Positions 39,273 to 50,178 of a stretch of 64,000 nt of DNA are shown piece after piece. The DNA lies in the NCBI GenBank assembly GCA_023659865.1, contig JAGXON010000004.1, forward strand, positions 1 through 64,000. The letters run 5' to 3'. This stretch comes from Candidatus Diapherotrites archaeon LH_S9. GTDB taxonomy: Archaea; B1Sed10-29; WALL01; JAGXON01. The notes beneath the pieces were generated by a model. It did not search any database and was not told where the DNA came from. It saw only the letters and a list, made by a program, of their open reading frames with translations. Position 1 is the first letter of the stretch, and each line of letters begins with the position of its first letter. The position numbers were made by a program, and so were the translations under genes.

Positions 39273-40058
39273 TTGAAAATGAAGAAATATGTTTTAATAG
39301 CCCTGCTATTGCTGTCGAGCGTTTGGTGCTATTCTACTACTGGAGTAGAGCACTTAAATGTTTCTGTGGATAATCCAGCTTATTTGGAAGTGAGTACTTT
39401 ATATAGAAAACCTTTTTCAGCAAAAGCTATTTCTTTTGATGGTGGAGACGTCTTTATGGGGTTCTCTTCTCCTGCCGGAGGTTTTTTCACCGCGGACGAT
39501 AAAGAGGATCCGGGAGAGATCGACAAAGAAATTTTCTTTGGACCGGATCCGGCTGAAGGAAACTGGCTGATGAAACTAGGGTTACGTGACGATCCAGGAG
39601 ACGCTTTGAAATCCGAATTAGCTCTGGAACTGGACGATGCATTCATTCTACCGCTGGAAAAAAAGGAATGGCAAAGAAAAACAGATTTAAGGGGTTTGAA
39701 AGAACCGGAAGCAATAATAGAAGTGAACTTAACAGTTACTTCTAAGGGTTCTCCTTTAAGCAACGTGAGCATTTCCTTAGACAACGAGTTCGCTGGAAGA
39801 ACGAGTGCAACTGGCTCGAAAAATGCTTTATTAGCCTGCGGTCAAAATCATGCTATCAAGTTAACGAAGCAGGAGTACGAGACTAGGCTAACTCAATTTC
39901 GTTTGAAGTGCTTCGAGAAAAAGAAAAAGTTTTCTTTGAACAAGAAAGATCGTTTCACAGACGAAGAAGAAAGCTTACCAGTTTCCGAGAGAATAGAGGG
40001 AAAGAAAAGTTTTCTGAACTGGATCAAGAGCTTCTTCACTGATCTTCTTGGTCTCTAG
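39273..40058 (+). CDS. secreted protein, hypothetical
   Basis: Signal peptide MKMKKYVLIALLLLSSVWCYS; internal Ig/CNA-B-like segment LTVTSKGSPLSNVSISLDNEFAGRTSATGSK. Confidence 0.6.
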   Translation: MKMKKYVLIALLLLSSVWCYSTTGVEHLNVSVDNPAYLEVSTLYRKPFSAKAISFDGGDVFMGFSSPAGGFFTADDKEDPGEIDKEIFFGPDPAEGNWLMKLGLRDDPGDALKSELALELDDAFILPLEKKEWQRKTDLRGLKEPEAIIEVNLTVTSKGSPLSNVSISLDNEFAGRTSATGSKNALLACGQNHAIKLTKQEYETRLTQFRLKCFEKKKKFSLNKKDRFTDEEESLPVSERIEGKKSFLNWIKSFFTDLLGL

Positions 40059-41715
40059 TCCACCTTGTGCTCACGGCAACCCCTCTATCGAAGTCCCGTA
40101 TCTCTTTTGCGCTAAGCTCTGCCGTTCCACTACCAAGCAGTTTCCCGTCCAGATTCTCTATCAATACTTCTTTTCCTGCACGGACATCGCTAGAGCACTC
40201 TTCAACGAACTTCGCGAAAACGCTTTTCCCGTCCTTCACAAAAGGCTCGGAATCCCGATCCACGACCACCGTATTCCCCTCGGTTTCTTCATGGATCTTT
40301 TCCGACAACTTATGCGGAATCAGAGTCCCGTCAGAGCACCGTACGCTCGCCAGCACTTCATCATCCTTGTGAACGCTTCTGATTCTTCCAGTGTTCCCGG
40401 TCTTTATCTGGACGTCTTCATCAAAAGCGTTTCTCAGGCTATACATGTACTTGGCCAGGCCATTGATTCTCTCTAGGTCGGTGACTTCAGGAAAATCTTC
40501 TTCAGGATTTTCTGGTAGGATTCTCTGGCCGAACGGGTACATTTCAAGAACTTCTGCTGGAACGTCTTTGAACGGGAACGCTTCAACAAGTTTCTTTGAA
40601 TTCATAGGTTCCTGCATTCTTCTCTCGTGCCTCAGGAGCTCTGGCCTGTTTTTACTTTGCTCTGAGAGCCAGAAGAACCTTTTTTTTGTGAACACGTCGA
40701 GTTCTTCTAGGTATTCTTGATAGTTCTTCATCTTCTTGAACGCCTTTAAGAGCGCGGGATGGGTTCTGGCCCGTGTTTCCAGCAGCTCCCATAAAGTGTT
40801 CCGCCTTATGTGTTCCTTTATTCTCTTTATTTCTTCCAGGCATTTCCAGAGGTTGTGCTCAGCTAACAGTTTTTCGTTTAGTTCGCTTGCCTTGTATTTG
40901 GAGCACACTGGACATGAGCAAGGCAGCTCTTCTAGGTCTTCTAGTCCGATGGTTCCGGTTTCGGTCAAGTACTTTTTTCTTTCCGCGAACAAAGCGTAGG
41001 ACGCGGAATCAAATATATCTGCTCCGAGTGCCACGGGAAAGCAGAAGAACATAGGATGTCCTGCTCCGAACACGTGCACTGGCTTGTTCTGAGGTAAGAT
41101 CTGTTTGACTACGTGAAGCTGATCGAGGACGTTACTGAACTCGTAAGCGTTCATCTGAGGTACTATCGAGCCAAGAGCATAGAAATCGAAATCCATTTCT
41201 GCTAGTTTTTCTGCAGATTTTTTCCGTAGGTCGAGGTACTTCCCTCCTTGCAGTGGCCCGGCCCAGCGCACGTTTCCTTCGAAAAGTTCTTGTGCTTCCT
41301 TGCATCTTTCTAGTGTCTTGTCTAGGTTTTCTTCTATCTCTCTTTTTTTCCCGGTTCCAGGGATGTCTAATGGGACGCCTGCGTCTGCACCTATTTTTTT
41401 CTGGAATTCAACGATTTCTTTGTTCGACACGTCGATGTCTCCGTACTCCATCAGCTGATAGGCTCCGGAATCCGTCATAACGAATCCGTCAAAACCAATG
41501 TAGTCGTGCACGCCTTCAGAAACAACTTTTTCCCTGTCTTTTTTCCTTAGTATGTATGAATTGGTTATCAGTGACTTTACACCCATCTCCTGCATTCTTT
41601 TCGTTGATATTGATGGCTTGTTTGGGTTGTAAACAGGGAGAAGAAAAGGGGTTTCCAGTCCAGCGAATTCACTGATTCTTCCGCCCAGATCTTTTTCCTT
41701 TAATTCCATGTTCAT
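40036..41715 (-). CDS. tgtA: archaeosine tRNA-guanine transglycosylase
   Basis: MTDSGAYQLMEYGDIDVS, VPLDIPGTG, VHVFGAGHPMFFCFPVALGADIFDSASYALFA, CSCPVCSKY; PUA-like C-terminus. Confidence 0.95.
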   Translation of the reverse strand: MNMELKEKDLGGRISEFAGLETPFLLPVYNPNKPSISTKRMQEMGVKSLITNSYILRKKDREKVVSEGVHDYIGFDGFVMTDSGAYQLMEYGDIDVSNKEIVEFQKKIGADAGVPLDIPGTGKKREIEENLDKTLERCKEAQELFEGNVRWAGPLQGGKYLDLRKKSAEKLAEMDFDFYALGSIVPQMNAYEFSNVLDQLHVVKQILPQNKPVHVFGAGHPMFFCFPVALGADIFDSASYALFAERKKYLTETGTIGLEDLEELPCSCPVCSKYKASELNEKLLAEHNLWKCLEEIKRIKEHIRRNTLWELLETRARTHPALLKAFKKMKNYQEYLEELDVFTKKRFFWLSEQSKNRPELLRHERRMQEPMNSKKLVEAFPFKDVPAEVLEMYPFGQRILPENPEEDFPEVTDLERINGLAKYMYSLRNAFDEDVQIKTGNTGRIRSVHKDDEVLASVRCSDGTLIPHKLSEKIHEETEGNTVVVDRDSEPFVKDGKSVFAKFVEECSSDVRAGKEVLIENLDGKLLGSGTAELSAKEIRDFDRGVAVSTRWTRDQEDQ

Positions 41716-42339
41716 TCATTTCTCTTTTTTCTCCAGCTGGATCAGCATAATGCCTATACCTACGAAGGCGACCCCACCCATACCAAGAATTAGGAAATTC
41801 TGGTTGTAAGTTTTTACTTCCTGTTCTTTTTCCAGTCCTTGGGATTTTCCTTCAAGAATCAGCAGTGCTTTGTGTACTCTTTGCTTTCCTTCAAGGTATT
41901 TGGCGCTCGAGAAAGCTCCTAATGCTTTCTGGTAATTGCCCTCGCTTTTTTTGCGGTAACCTGTTCGCATGTACAGCCCTGCAGCGCTCTCGTAAAGGTT
42001 TCCTTTTATCCTGTAATCCGATTTTGCAGGTGCTTTCATCTTGTCTGCTGCGTCCTCGTAGTATCCTGCAGCTTCAAGATAGTAAGTGTTTCCCTCGAGC
42101 GTGTATCCTTCTTCAATCAAACAAGAACCTGCTTTCTTGTAAGCCTCTCCTTTTTTGGCAAGGACAGAGTAACCAGTTTCGTTTCCGTACTGTTGCTGGA
42201 AATCAGTGATTATTCTCATACAGTTCTGAGTGTCTGCTGCCTGAACTGCTAGCGTGAACAAAATCAGTAATAGTGGGATCAAAAACTTCTTTTTCATCAA
42301 ACTATTTTTTCTCAGGAATACATTAAAAGTTTTCATCAA
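41716..42339 (-). CDS. exported membrane protein, TPR-like helical
   Basis: Signal peptide, repeated helices (YYLEAAGYYEDAADKM...LYESAAGLYMRTGYRKKSEGNYQKALGAFSSA), C-terminal TM. Confidence 0.6.
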   Translation of the reverse strand: MMKTFNVFLRKNSLMKKKFLIPLLLILFTLAVQAADTQNCMRIITDFQQQYGNETGYSVLAKKGEAYKKAGSCLIEEGYTLEGNTYYLEAAGYYEDAADKMKAPAKSDYRIKGNLYESAAGLYMRTGYRKKSEGNYQKALGAFSSAKYLEGKQRVHKALLILEGKSQGLEKEQEVKTYNQNFLILGMGGVAFVGIGIMLIQLEKKEK

Positions 42340-42417
42340 AAGTTTTCATCTATATAAAAGAAGTTGCATAAAAATAATAATAAGTTTTCTGAAATTCAGT
42401 GCCTGACAGGTGATTTC

Positions 42418-42666
42418 ATGAGCAAAGATTTAGAACAACTAAAATCAAGGATGGACAAAGTAATAGACGATAATTCGGTCCCAAAAAACATAAGAGAGGC
42501 AGTGAAGAAATCCAAACAAAAGATTTCGCAAGATAACAAAGAAGTAAGCTTTACCAACGCCATTTACATGCTTGATGAAGCTTTAAACGATATAAACGTT
42601 CCATTTCACACCAGAACCGAGATGATGGGATTGATCTCGGAACTAGAAAGGCTTAAAAATGAATGA
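42418..42666 (+). CDS. UPF0147 family protein
   Basis: MDKVIDDNSVPKNIREAVKKSKQKI...AIYMLDEALNDINVPFHTRTEMMGLISELE. Confidence 0.9.
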   Translation: MSKDLEQLKSRMDKVIDDNSVPKNIREAVKKSKQKISQDNKEVSFTNAIYMLDEALNDINVPFHTRTEMMGLISELERLKNE

Positions 42667-43669
42667 AGAACGAAAAATCGATTTAATAACGGAAAGGACC
42701 GAAGAAGTCGTTAAGGAAGAGGAACTAAAGAAACTCTTCCAAGAAAAAGACCAGCCAACGGCATACCTTGGATTTGCACCAACAGGAAAACTTCACATAG
42801 CTCACTTTGCTTACCCGCTCAAAATATCTGACTTCCTTGAAGCAGGATTCGAATTCAAGTTCTTGATAGCTGACCTGCACGCTTTCATGGACAGCCAGAA
42901 AACCCCTTGGGATCTTCTAGATTCTAGAGCAGAATACTACGAAAGATGCATAAAAGCAATGCTGAAAGCAGTAGGCGAAAAAAGAAAAATCGAGTTCATA
43001 AGAGGGTCGGACTACCAGGAATCCGAAAAATACGTTATGGACCTGTTCAGACTGCTGGGAGAAACCACGGTAAACAGAGCAAGAAGAGCAGCATCTGAAG
43101 TAGTCAGATTCGAAGAAAACCCAAAGCTCGGAGGCTTCGTATACCCGCTGATGCAGGTTAACGACGTCAAAGCACTGGACGCTGATGTCGCACTAGGTGG
43201 AATAGACCAGCGCGGAATATACATGCTTTCAAGAGAAACGCTTCCAGACATAGATTACAGAAAACCTATCTCGGTCTTCATGCCTCTCCTGCCAGGACTT
43301 TCAGGCAAAAAGATGAGTGCTTCAGACAAAAAATCCAAGATAAGTCTACCAGCAACAGAGAAAGAGATCGAAGAAAAAATAAAAGAAGCTTACTGCCCGG
43401 CAGGCAACCCTCGAAACGTTTTAGTTCAGTTCACAAGAGACGTTCTCCTACCAGTGAACAAAGAAATAAACGTTTACCGGCCAGACAAGTACGGTGGAGA
43501 CAAGAAGTACACTAGCTTCCAGGAGCTGGGGAAAGACTTTGAAAAAGAGGACTTGCACCCACTTGACCTGAAGAAAGCAATAGCAAGACAGGTTAACGAG
43601 CTGTCGGAGCCGGTTAGGAAAGAGTTTGAAGGAGAAGAAGACCTTCTCAAGCAAGCTTATCCTGAATAG
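42659..43669 (+). CDS. tyrS: tyrosyl-tRNA synthetase
   Basis: AYLGFAPTGKLHIAH, LGGIDQRGIYMLSRE, LPGLSGKKMSASDKKSKISL (KMSxS). Confidence 0.95.
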   Translation: MNEERKIDLITERTEEVVKEEELKKLFQEKDQPTAYLGFAPTGKLHIAHFAYPLKISDFLEAGFEFKFLIADLHAFMDSQKTPWDLLDSRAEYYERCIKAMLKAVGEKRKIEFIRGSDYQESEKYVMDLFRLLGETTVNRARRAASEVVRFEENPKLGGFVYPLMQVNDVKALDADVALGGIDQRGIYMLSRETLPDIDYRKPISVFMPLLPGLSGKKMSASDKKSKISLPATEKEIEEKIKEAYCPAGNPRNVLVQFTRDVLLPVNKEINVYRPDKYGGDKKYTSFQELGKDFEKEDLHPLDLKKAIARQVNELSEPVRKEFEGEEDLLKQAYPE

Positions 43670-43713
43670 GCTCGGACCAAAAACTTCTTTAGAGCCCTCA
43701 ACCCTAATTATTC

Positions 43714-45219
43714 TTGAGAACTCTTCCAGGTGAAAACTTCTTGAAACAAGAGATAATACAAAAATTTGAAGAAAAAAGGAAGATAATCACTTCAGAAGCC
43801 CTAGAGTATCTTCTTGGATGCGCTGAACCAGAAAAAATCGCGGAAAAGACCTTGGAAGAAACAGATGGTTCTTTCATAGAATTAGACGATGTTAAAAGGA
43901 AGAAAAAGAAGTTCAAACCAGAGAAAGTGGAGATAAAAAAAGGAAAGAGCTTTAAGCCAAAAGCAAAAGACATAGAGCCTGATATCAAAATATTTAGAGA
44001 AAAAGAGGTTACGGGCAACTCTTTATCTGAAGGAACGGAAAAAGACTTCCATAAACACTTTCTGGACCGATTTCAAAGACTCTCCAAAATCCTCCGGAAG
44101 AGAGGAAAAGCAAAAAGAGATTTGGCGTCAGTAAAAAAAGCAGGATCCTCCAAAGACACTCAAGCAATTGGGATGATAAACACTAAGCGCAGAACAAAAA
44201 ACAATCACTACTTCATGGAAATAGAGGATGAAACAGGAACACTTAACGTCCTAGTCCCGAAAAACAACAAAAAACTCATAAGGTTCTCTCACTCCATCAT
44301 AGAAGACGAGGTAATAGCAGTAGAAGGAACGCTTAAAAACGATTTGTTCATAGCCAACAAGATAATTCGACCGGACATACCGCCAAAAGGTCATAAAACA
44401 CCTGACGAAACCGTGAGAGTGGCGATGATATCTGACACTCACTTCGGAAGCAAGTACTTCATGAAAAACAAGTTCAAAAAGTTCTTAAGCTGGTTGAACG
44501 GAGAGAAAGGAAACGGAGACCAAAGAAAGGTAGCTGGAGAAGTGAAGTACCTGATTATAGCTGGAGACATTGTTGACGGAATAGGTATATACCCCGGGCA
44601 AAACAAAGAACTCGAGGAAACAGACGTATTCGATCAATACGAAATGGCAGAAGAATACCTCAAAAAAGTTCCAGAACACATACACATAATCATATCCCCC
44701 GGAAACCACGATGCAGTAAGAACAGCAGATCCACAGCCAGCACTACCAGAAAAATTCATGCCAGAACTATTCCAGCAAGATAACGTCCACAGAATCGGTT
44801 CCCCAGGATACATCTCTCTTCACGGCGTAGAAATACTTGTGTACCACGGAGCATCGATTCACAGCATGGTCCCTCATATCCCTAACCTGACTTACAGGGA
44901 ACCAGAAAAAGTCATACCTGAATTCCTGAAAAGACGGCACATGCACCCATTGTACGGCGGAAAACCCCCCATATCGCCGGAACCAAAAGACTACCTTGCA
45001 ATAGACCGAGTTCCAGACATAGTTCAAGTAGGAGACGTTCACAGAAACGGATACGAGACATACCGAGGAGTTCTAGGGGTTAACTCCGGTACCTGGCAAG
45101 CAGAAACACCTTTCCAAGTAAAGCAAGGGCACGAACCCACACCAGGAGAACTTCCAGTTATTGACCTCAGTTCACTGAAAATAAATGTGATTCACTTCAA
45201 CAAAGGAGAGAAAAAATGA
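43714..45219 (+). CDS. polB: DNA polymerase D small subunit DP1
   Basis: MISDTHFGSKYF, IAGDIVDGIGIYPGQ, ISPGNHDA, YHGASIHSMV, GDVHRNGYETYRGVLGVNSGTWQAET; followed by DP2. Confidence 0.96.
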   Translation: MRTLPGENFLKQEIIQKFEEKRKIITSEALEYLLGCAEPEKIAEKTLEETDGSFIELDDVKRKKKKFKPEKVEIKKGKSFKPKAKDIEPDIKIFREKEVTGNSLSEGTEKDFHKHFLDRFQRLSKILRKRGKAKRDLASVKKAGSSKDTQAIGMINTKRRTKNNHYFMEIEDETGTLNVLVPKNNKKLIRFSHSIIEDEVIAVEGTLKNDLFIANKIIRPDIPPKGHKTPDETVRVAMISDTHFGSKYFMKNKFKKFLSWLNGEKGNGDQRKVAGEVKYLIIAGDIVDGIGIYPGQNKELEETDVFDQYEMAEEYLKKVPEHIHIIISPGNHDAVRTADPQPALPEKFMPELFQQDNVHRIGSPGYISLHGVEILVYHGASIHSMVPHIPNLTYREPEKVIPEFLKRRHMHPLYGGKPPISPEPKDYLAIDRVPDIVQVGDVHRNGYETYRGVLGVNSGTWQAETPFQVKQGHEPTPGELPVIDLSSLKINVIHFNKGEKK

Positions 45220-48200
45220 AAGCATCTGAACAAATCCAGGATTACTTCGAGTCCTTAAGACAGAAAACAAGCAAGGCGTACGATGCAGCCGAAAAAGCAA
45301 GAGCTAAAGGCCTCGACCCATCTACAGAAGTGGAAATCCCGATAGCGGAAGGAGTAGGAGGCAGAGTCGAGAAACTAATCGAAGAAGAAGGGCTAGCGGA
45401 ACGCATAAATCAGTTAATGGAAGAGAACTCAAGAGAAGAGACAGCGCTCAAGCTCATAAAATTCATAATCAACAAGACAGACGACAGAGAAGAAGGAATA
45501 GATAAAGCACTAAGAGCCGCATTAGCCCTTTACACAGAAGGCGTTGTAGCCGCACCAATAGAAGGAATATCAGATATAAACATAGAAGAAAACCCTGACG
45601 GAAGCGAACACCTCTCCCTATATTTCTCAGGACCAATAAGAAGTGCAGGAGGAACCGCGCAAGCCGTTACAATGCTTTTCGCTGACTACGCACGACAATT
45701 GATTGACTTAGAGGAATACAGGCCAACCAAAACCGAGGTAGAGAGGTACGTGGAAGAAATAGAGATGTACGACCAGCAAGTATCAAGACTGCAGTACACG
45801 CCTTCAGGAAAAGAAATAAGAGGGATAGTTAACAACTGCCCTGTCTGCGTGACTGGCAGGCCAACAACCCAGGTGGAAGTGCAGCTTCACAAAGACCTTG
45901 AAAGAGTTGACACGAACCGAGTAAGAGGTGGAATGTGCCTTGTGATTGGAGAAGGAATAGCCCAGAAAGCAAAAAAAGTGCAGAGGTACGCAAAAGAATT
46001 TGGATTAGACTGGAGCTGGCTTCAGTCCCTGATAAAAATCGGGAAAGCGTCTTCTTCATCAGAAGAAAAACAAAAAAAGAAAATAGAACCGTCATTCAAG
46101 TACTTGAGAGACGTCGTGGCAGGAAGACCTGTGTTCTCCCACCCATCAAGAGAAGGAGGATTCCGCTTAAGATACGGAAGAAGCCGAAACAACGGCTTGA
46201 TGGCGAAAGGAATGCATCCAGCGTCCATGTACATTCTTGGCAAGTTCCCTGCAATAGGAACGCAGCTGAAGGTTGAAAGACCTGGAAAAGGAATGGTAGT
46301 CGTACCGTGCGACTCGATAGAAGGACCTGTAGTACGTTTAGCGGACGGATCCGTTGAAAGAGTTAAGTCAGTGGAACGCGCGAAAGAAATCGAGAGACAG
46401 GTGAAAGAAATAATTTTCCTCGGAGACTTATTGGTGTCTTTCGGCGACTTCCTTCACTCAAACCACTCCATTATACCTTCAGGCTACGTGGAGGAATGGT
46501 GGGTAAAAGAACTGGAAGGAGAAGGAGGAGAAGTGGACGATCCTTCAGACGTTTCAGCTCAGGAAGCAGTAAAACTTTCAGAACAATACGATATACCTCT
46601 GCATCCAAAGTACACGTCTCCATTTAATGACGTGAAACTAGAGGGACTGAAAAAACTCATTAAATGGCTTGACTCGGAAAGAAAAAACTCGGAAGAAAAA
46701 AGAACTCTGGAAAAACTACTCATACCTCACGAAACAGAAGAAAACAAGATCATCATACCTGAAGACTGGGAGCACATCCTGAAAAAAGTCTTGAACTACG
46801 AAAAAACTGCTGAAGTAGTTGACAGACTCCAACCAGACTCGACAATGGAACTCGTAGAAGAAATCTCGAACATAAAAATAAGAGAAAAAGCACCAGTCTA
46901 CATCGGAGCCAGGATGGGAAGACCAGAAAAAGCACGAGAAAGACATATGCAGCCTTCACCCCACATACTTTTCCCAGTAGGCAACTACGGAGGTAAGACT
47001 CGGTCAGTACTCAAAGCAGCTAGAAAAAAGAACATCTCAGTTGATCTAGCGAGATTGAAGTGCCCGAACTGCGGGAAAATAGTTGCTGCTTACAAGTGCC
47101 CGGACTGCGGTGAAAGAACTGAAGTAGTTAAAGTATGCCCTAAATGCGGAACAGAAGCAGAAGAAAAGTGCCCAAAGTGCGGGAAACGGGTCTCTGGATA
47201 CGAAAGAAGAACAATAAACATCAAAAGACTTATGAGATCAGCCAAAAAAAATGTTGGCTCACCGCAAGAAGACCTAAAAGGGGTTAAGATGACCATGAGC
47301 CGGAACAGATGCTTCGAACCGCTGGAAAAAGGCATAATTCGATCAAGACACGACGTACACGTATTCAAAGACGCTACCTCACGGTTCGATGCCACGAACC
47401 TGCCTTTAACCCACTTCAAACCAGGCGAAATCGGAACCTCTGTAGAAAGACTCAGAGAACTTGGTTACGAAAAAGACGTGAACGGAGAAAAACTCGAAAG
47501 ACCGGAACAAGTAGTTGAACTCAAGCCACAGGATGTAGTGCTTCCGAAAGAAGCAGGAGAGCACCTGCAGAGAGTCGCTGGATTCGTGGACGAGCTGCTG
47601 GACAGGTTCTACGACCAAAAGATGTTTTTCGAAGCCGATAACAGAGAAGACCTGATAGGCGAACTACTCTTATTCCTCGCACCACACACTTCAGCCGGAG
47701 TTCTTGGCCGAATAATTGGCTTCTCAACCGTTAGAGGTATTTACGCTCATCCTTACTTTATTGCTGCATCGAGACGTGACTGCGACGGAGACGAGAACGG
47801 TGTAATGCTTTTGATGGATGGATTGCTAAATTTCTCGAAAAGCTATCTTCCTTCAAGCAGAGGAGGGAAGATGGATGCGCCGCTCGTGCTGACGCAGATT
47901 CTGGACCCGTCCGAAGTCGATGACCAGGTTCACGAGCTCGAGACTATCGACGAAATACCTTTATGGTTCTTCAAACAATCCATGAAATTCAAGAAACCGA
48001 AAGAAATTGATCTGGACATAGTTGAACAAAGACTAGGTCAGGAAAACCAGTACGATGGATTCGGTTTCACGCACTCGGTTTCAGATATTTCTGAAGGCGT
48101 GACTCAATCTTCTTACACGTCTTTAGGGAACATGAAAGAGAAAGTGAACGCGCAACTAGGGTTAGGGAGGAAGATAAGGTGTGTTGACGAGAAAGATGTG

Positions 48201-48527
48201 GCCAGCAGGCTTCTGGACTGTCATTTCATGAGAGATATTTACGGTAATCTCAGAGCGTTCGGTGAGCAAAAGTTCAGGTGCGTTGACTGCAACAAGAAGT
48301 ACAGGCGGTACCCGCTTCCTGGTGAGTGCAGTAATTGCGGTGGAAGAGTTATTCTAACAATTTCTAGAGGCTCGGTGGAGAAGTACTTGAAGTTATCGAA
48401 AGAGATTGCTCGAAAGTACGGGTTATCTGACTACGTGAAACAAAGGCTCGAGCTCGTTGGAGACGAGATAGAATCCGTTTTCGTGAACGAGAAAAGCAAG
48501 CAATACGACTTGACTGAATTCTTCTGA
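45216..48527 (+). CDS. polC: DNA polymerase D large subunit DP2
   Basis: 1103 aa; FSGPIRSAGGTAQAVTMLFADYAR, NNCPVCVTGRPT, RCDGDE-like RRDCDGDENGVMLLMDGLLNFSKSYLPSSRGGKMDAPLVLT. Confidence 0.97.
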   Translation: MKASEQIQDYFESLRQKTSKAYDAAEKARAKGLDPSTEVEIPIAEGVGGRVEKLIEEEGLAERINQLMEENSREETALKLIKFIINKTDDREEGIDKALRAALALYTEGVVAAPIEGISDINIEENPDGSEHLSLYFSGPIRSAGGTAQAVTMLFADYARQLIDLEEYRPTKTEVERYVEEIEMYDQQVSRLQYTPSGKEIRGIVNNCPVCVTGRPTTQVEVQLHKDLERVDTNRVRGGMCLVIGEGIAQKAKKVQRYAKEFGLDWSWLQSLIKIGKASSSSEEKQKKKIEPSFKYLRDVVAGRPVFSHPSREGGFRLRYGRSRNNGLMAKGMHPASMYILGKFPAIGTQLKVERPGKGMVVVPCDSIEGPVVRLADGSVERVKSVERAKEIERQVKEIIFLGDLLVSFGDFLHSNHSIIPSGYVEEWWVKELEGEGGEVDDPSDVSAQEAVKLSEQYDIPLHPKYTSPFNDVKLEGLKKLIKWLDSERKNSEEKRTLEKLLIPHETEENKIIIPEDWEHILKKVLNYEKTAEVVDRLQPDSTMELVEEISNIKIREKAPVYIGARMGRPEKARERHMQPSPHILFPVGNYGGKTRSVLKAARKKNISVDLARLKCPNCGKIVAAYKCPDCGERTEVVKVCPKCGTEAEEKCPKCGKRVSGYERRTINIKRLMRSAKKNVGSPQEDLKGVKMTMSRNRCFEPLEKGIIRSRHDVHVFKDATSRFDATNLPLTHFKPGEIGTSVERLRELGYEKDVNGEKLERPEQVVELKPQDVVLPKEAGEHLQRVAGFVDELLDRFYDQKMFFEADNREDLIGELLLFLAPHTSAGVLGRIIGFSTVRGIYAHPYFIAASRRDCDGDENGVMLLMDGLLNFSKSYLPSSRGGKMDAPLVLTQILDPSEVDDQVHELETIDEIPLWFFKQSMKFKKPKEIDLDIVEQRLGQENQYDGFGFTHSVSDISEGVTQSSYTSLGNMKEKVNAQLGLGRKIRCVDEKDVASRLLDCHFMRDIYGNLRAFGEQKFRCVDCNKKYRRYPLPGECSNCGGRVILTISRGSVEKYLKLSKEIARKYGLSDYVKQRLELVGDEIESVFVNEKSKQYDLTEFF

Positions 48528-48570
48528 AAAACCTCAATCTTTTAAACTTATTACGGGATTAAATGATGCA

Positions 48571-49356
48571 ATGTCTTCAGAGAAAACAAAACTAAGGAAA
48601 TCCAATTCCTACGTCAAGAAAAGACAGAGGATAAGGAAAGTGAAGTTCTTGAGCGCAGGACTGTTTTACCTGCTTTTCCTAGCTTCAGCATTAGTTGAAC
48701 AAGGAATAAACTCGTTGTTGCTTGGAATATCTGCTCTTCCTATGGCAGTAGCGTCAGTCGCAGCCTACGTGGATTTCGAGCACTCGATACAGAAACTTGA
48801 TTCGCTCGCGTTCCATTTATTTGAAGCAAAAAGAAAAGTCATCCTCTTCCGCGTGAGGCAAGACGAGAAACTCAAAGAAGAAGCTATTTCGGAACTGGTA
48901 AGTGCCGTGATCTGTTTGAAGAAACTTGAAGTCGAGTCAAGACAAAGATTCTTGCTTAAAAGCTGTTTCGTGAACGATCACATCACGAAAACACTGAAGA
49001 CTCTTGAAGAATACGTGCTTCCGTCACTTGAATCCGAACGAGAACTAAGAAAAATAGAGGAGATCCTAGGGGGCTTGCTGCAGAAAATACTTACAGGAAA
49101 CTTCAGAAAAGTAGAGGAAGCAAAGGAAGAAGCAGCAGAAAACCTGGAGAAACAAAAAATGGTTTACCCAATCAAAAGCAAGATCCGGATGAACCTAGCG
49201 AGAAAAAAGTTCAGATTTTACTTCACGTTCGTGCTCTCCTTAATTGCCTTATCTCTTTTTATTTACTCTATAATGCCAGGGATAACAGCAATAATCTTAA
49301 GTGGTTTCGTTTCACTGACAATAGCTTCAGTGATCCTGAAATCAGAATTCAGGTAA
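48571..49356 (+). CDS. membrane protein, hypothetical
   Basis: Hydrophobic segments at both ends flanking a helical soluble region. Confidence 0.6.
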   Translation: MSSEKTKLRKSNSYVKKRQRIRKVKFLSAGLFYLLFLASALVEQGINSLLLGISALPMAVASVAAYVDFEHSIQKLDSLAFHLFEAKRKVILFRVRQDEKLKEEAISELVSAVICLKKLEVESRQRFLLKSCFVNDHITKTLKTLEEYVLPSLESERELRKIEEILGGLLQKILTGNFRKVEEAKEEAAENLEKQKMVYPIKSKIRMNLARKKFRFYFTFVLSLIALSLFIYSIMPGITAIILSGFVSLTIASVILKSEFR

Positions 49357-50169
49357 TCACTTGAAGTAAAGAATGTAGATAACTAAAACAAGTATCAGCA
49401 CTGCAAGAAAAGTGTACCTGCCAGCTCTCGTGCCAGAAACCCAGCCAAACAAGTTCTTCAAGGCCTCACCACTCTTGCTCTTTCCTCCGTGACCTTTGCT
49501 CATTTTCTTTATCCCGGAAGAGGTTACTCTGAAAACTTTTTTAGAGTAATCAACCCATCCTTCAGGTCTCTTGAGATCGCTTAAAGTGTCTTCTGTTACT
49601 TCAAGGAACCCTCTTTCTCTTTCAGGTACTTTCTGGATGTTGAAAGGGCTTCCGGATATTCCGTCAATGTCGATTCTTTGGGTTCGACCGCCTTTCAGGT
49701 CAACCCAGATTCTCCACATTGGAACGTAACGCAAGTCGAATCCGGAGAGAACTATGTCGTCTCTTGAGATGCTTTTCATCTCTCCAGCTAATTTCACTTT
49801 CGCGATTTTTCTTCCTTCTTCTTCAGAAACTGTTTGCTTGAGCATGTCGTGTTCTACATCGTGCTCGATTTCTTTACGGCTCTCCACTGGAATCTCGTTC
49901 AAGATCTGCATCAGCATTGGCTCTAAATTGCTTTTCCGAGCGTCTAGAACCATCTGCGAACCGTATTCTTGGGTGACTTCTCCTTTTCCTGGAACTTCTT
50001 GTTCCTTGTAGACGTCGTAGTTGAAGAACCAGTACGGCTTGTAAATAAGTTTTACATTAGCTAAATCAAAGTCCTTCCAGTGGCGTTCTTCCAGAAGAGT
50101 TTCCAGAATGCCTAGAATCTGTTTAGATGTTAGATTCAGTTGATAGGCAGGGTGGTCGAGCCTAGCCAT
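49357..50169 (-). CDS. tail-anchored hypothetical protein adjacent to sepF
   Basis: YKPYWFFNYDVYKEQ...; C-terminal TM YTFLAVLILVLVIYILYFK. Confidence 0.65.
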   Translation of the reverse strand: MARLDHPAYQLNLTSKQILGILETLLEERHWKDFDLANVKLIYKPYWFFNYDVYKEQEVPGKGEVTQEYGSQMVLDARKSNLEPMLMQILNEIPVESRKEIEHDVEHDMLKQTVSEEEGRKIAKVKLAGEMKSISRDDIVLSGFDLRYVPMWRIWVDLKGGRTQRIDIDGISGSPFNIQKVPERERGFLEVTEDTLSDLKRPEGWVDYSKKVFRVTSSGIKKMSKGHGGKSKSGEALKNLFGWVSGTRAGRYTFLAVLILVLVIYILYFK

Positions 50170-50178
50170 CTACAGCAC

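Noticed and set aside
45216-48527. Possible intein in PolD DP2
   Set aside because: The protein is 1103 aa and continuous through the catalytic motifs; no splicing-domain insert was seen.
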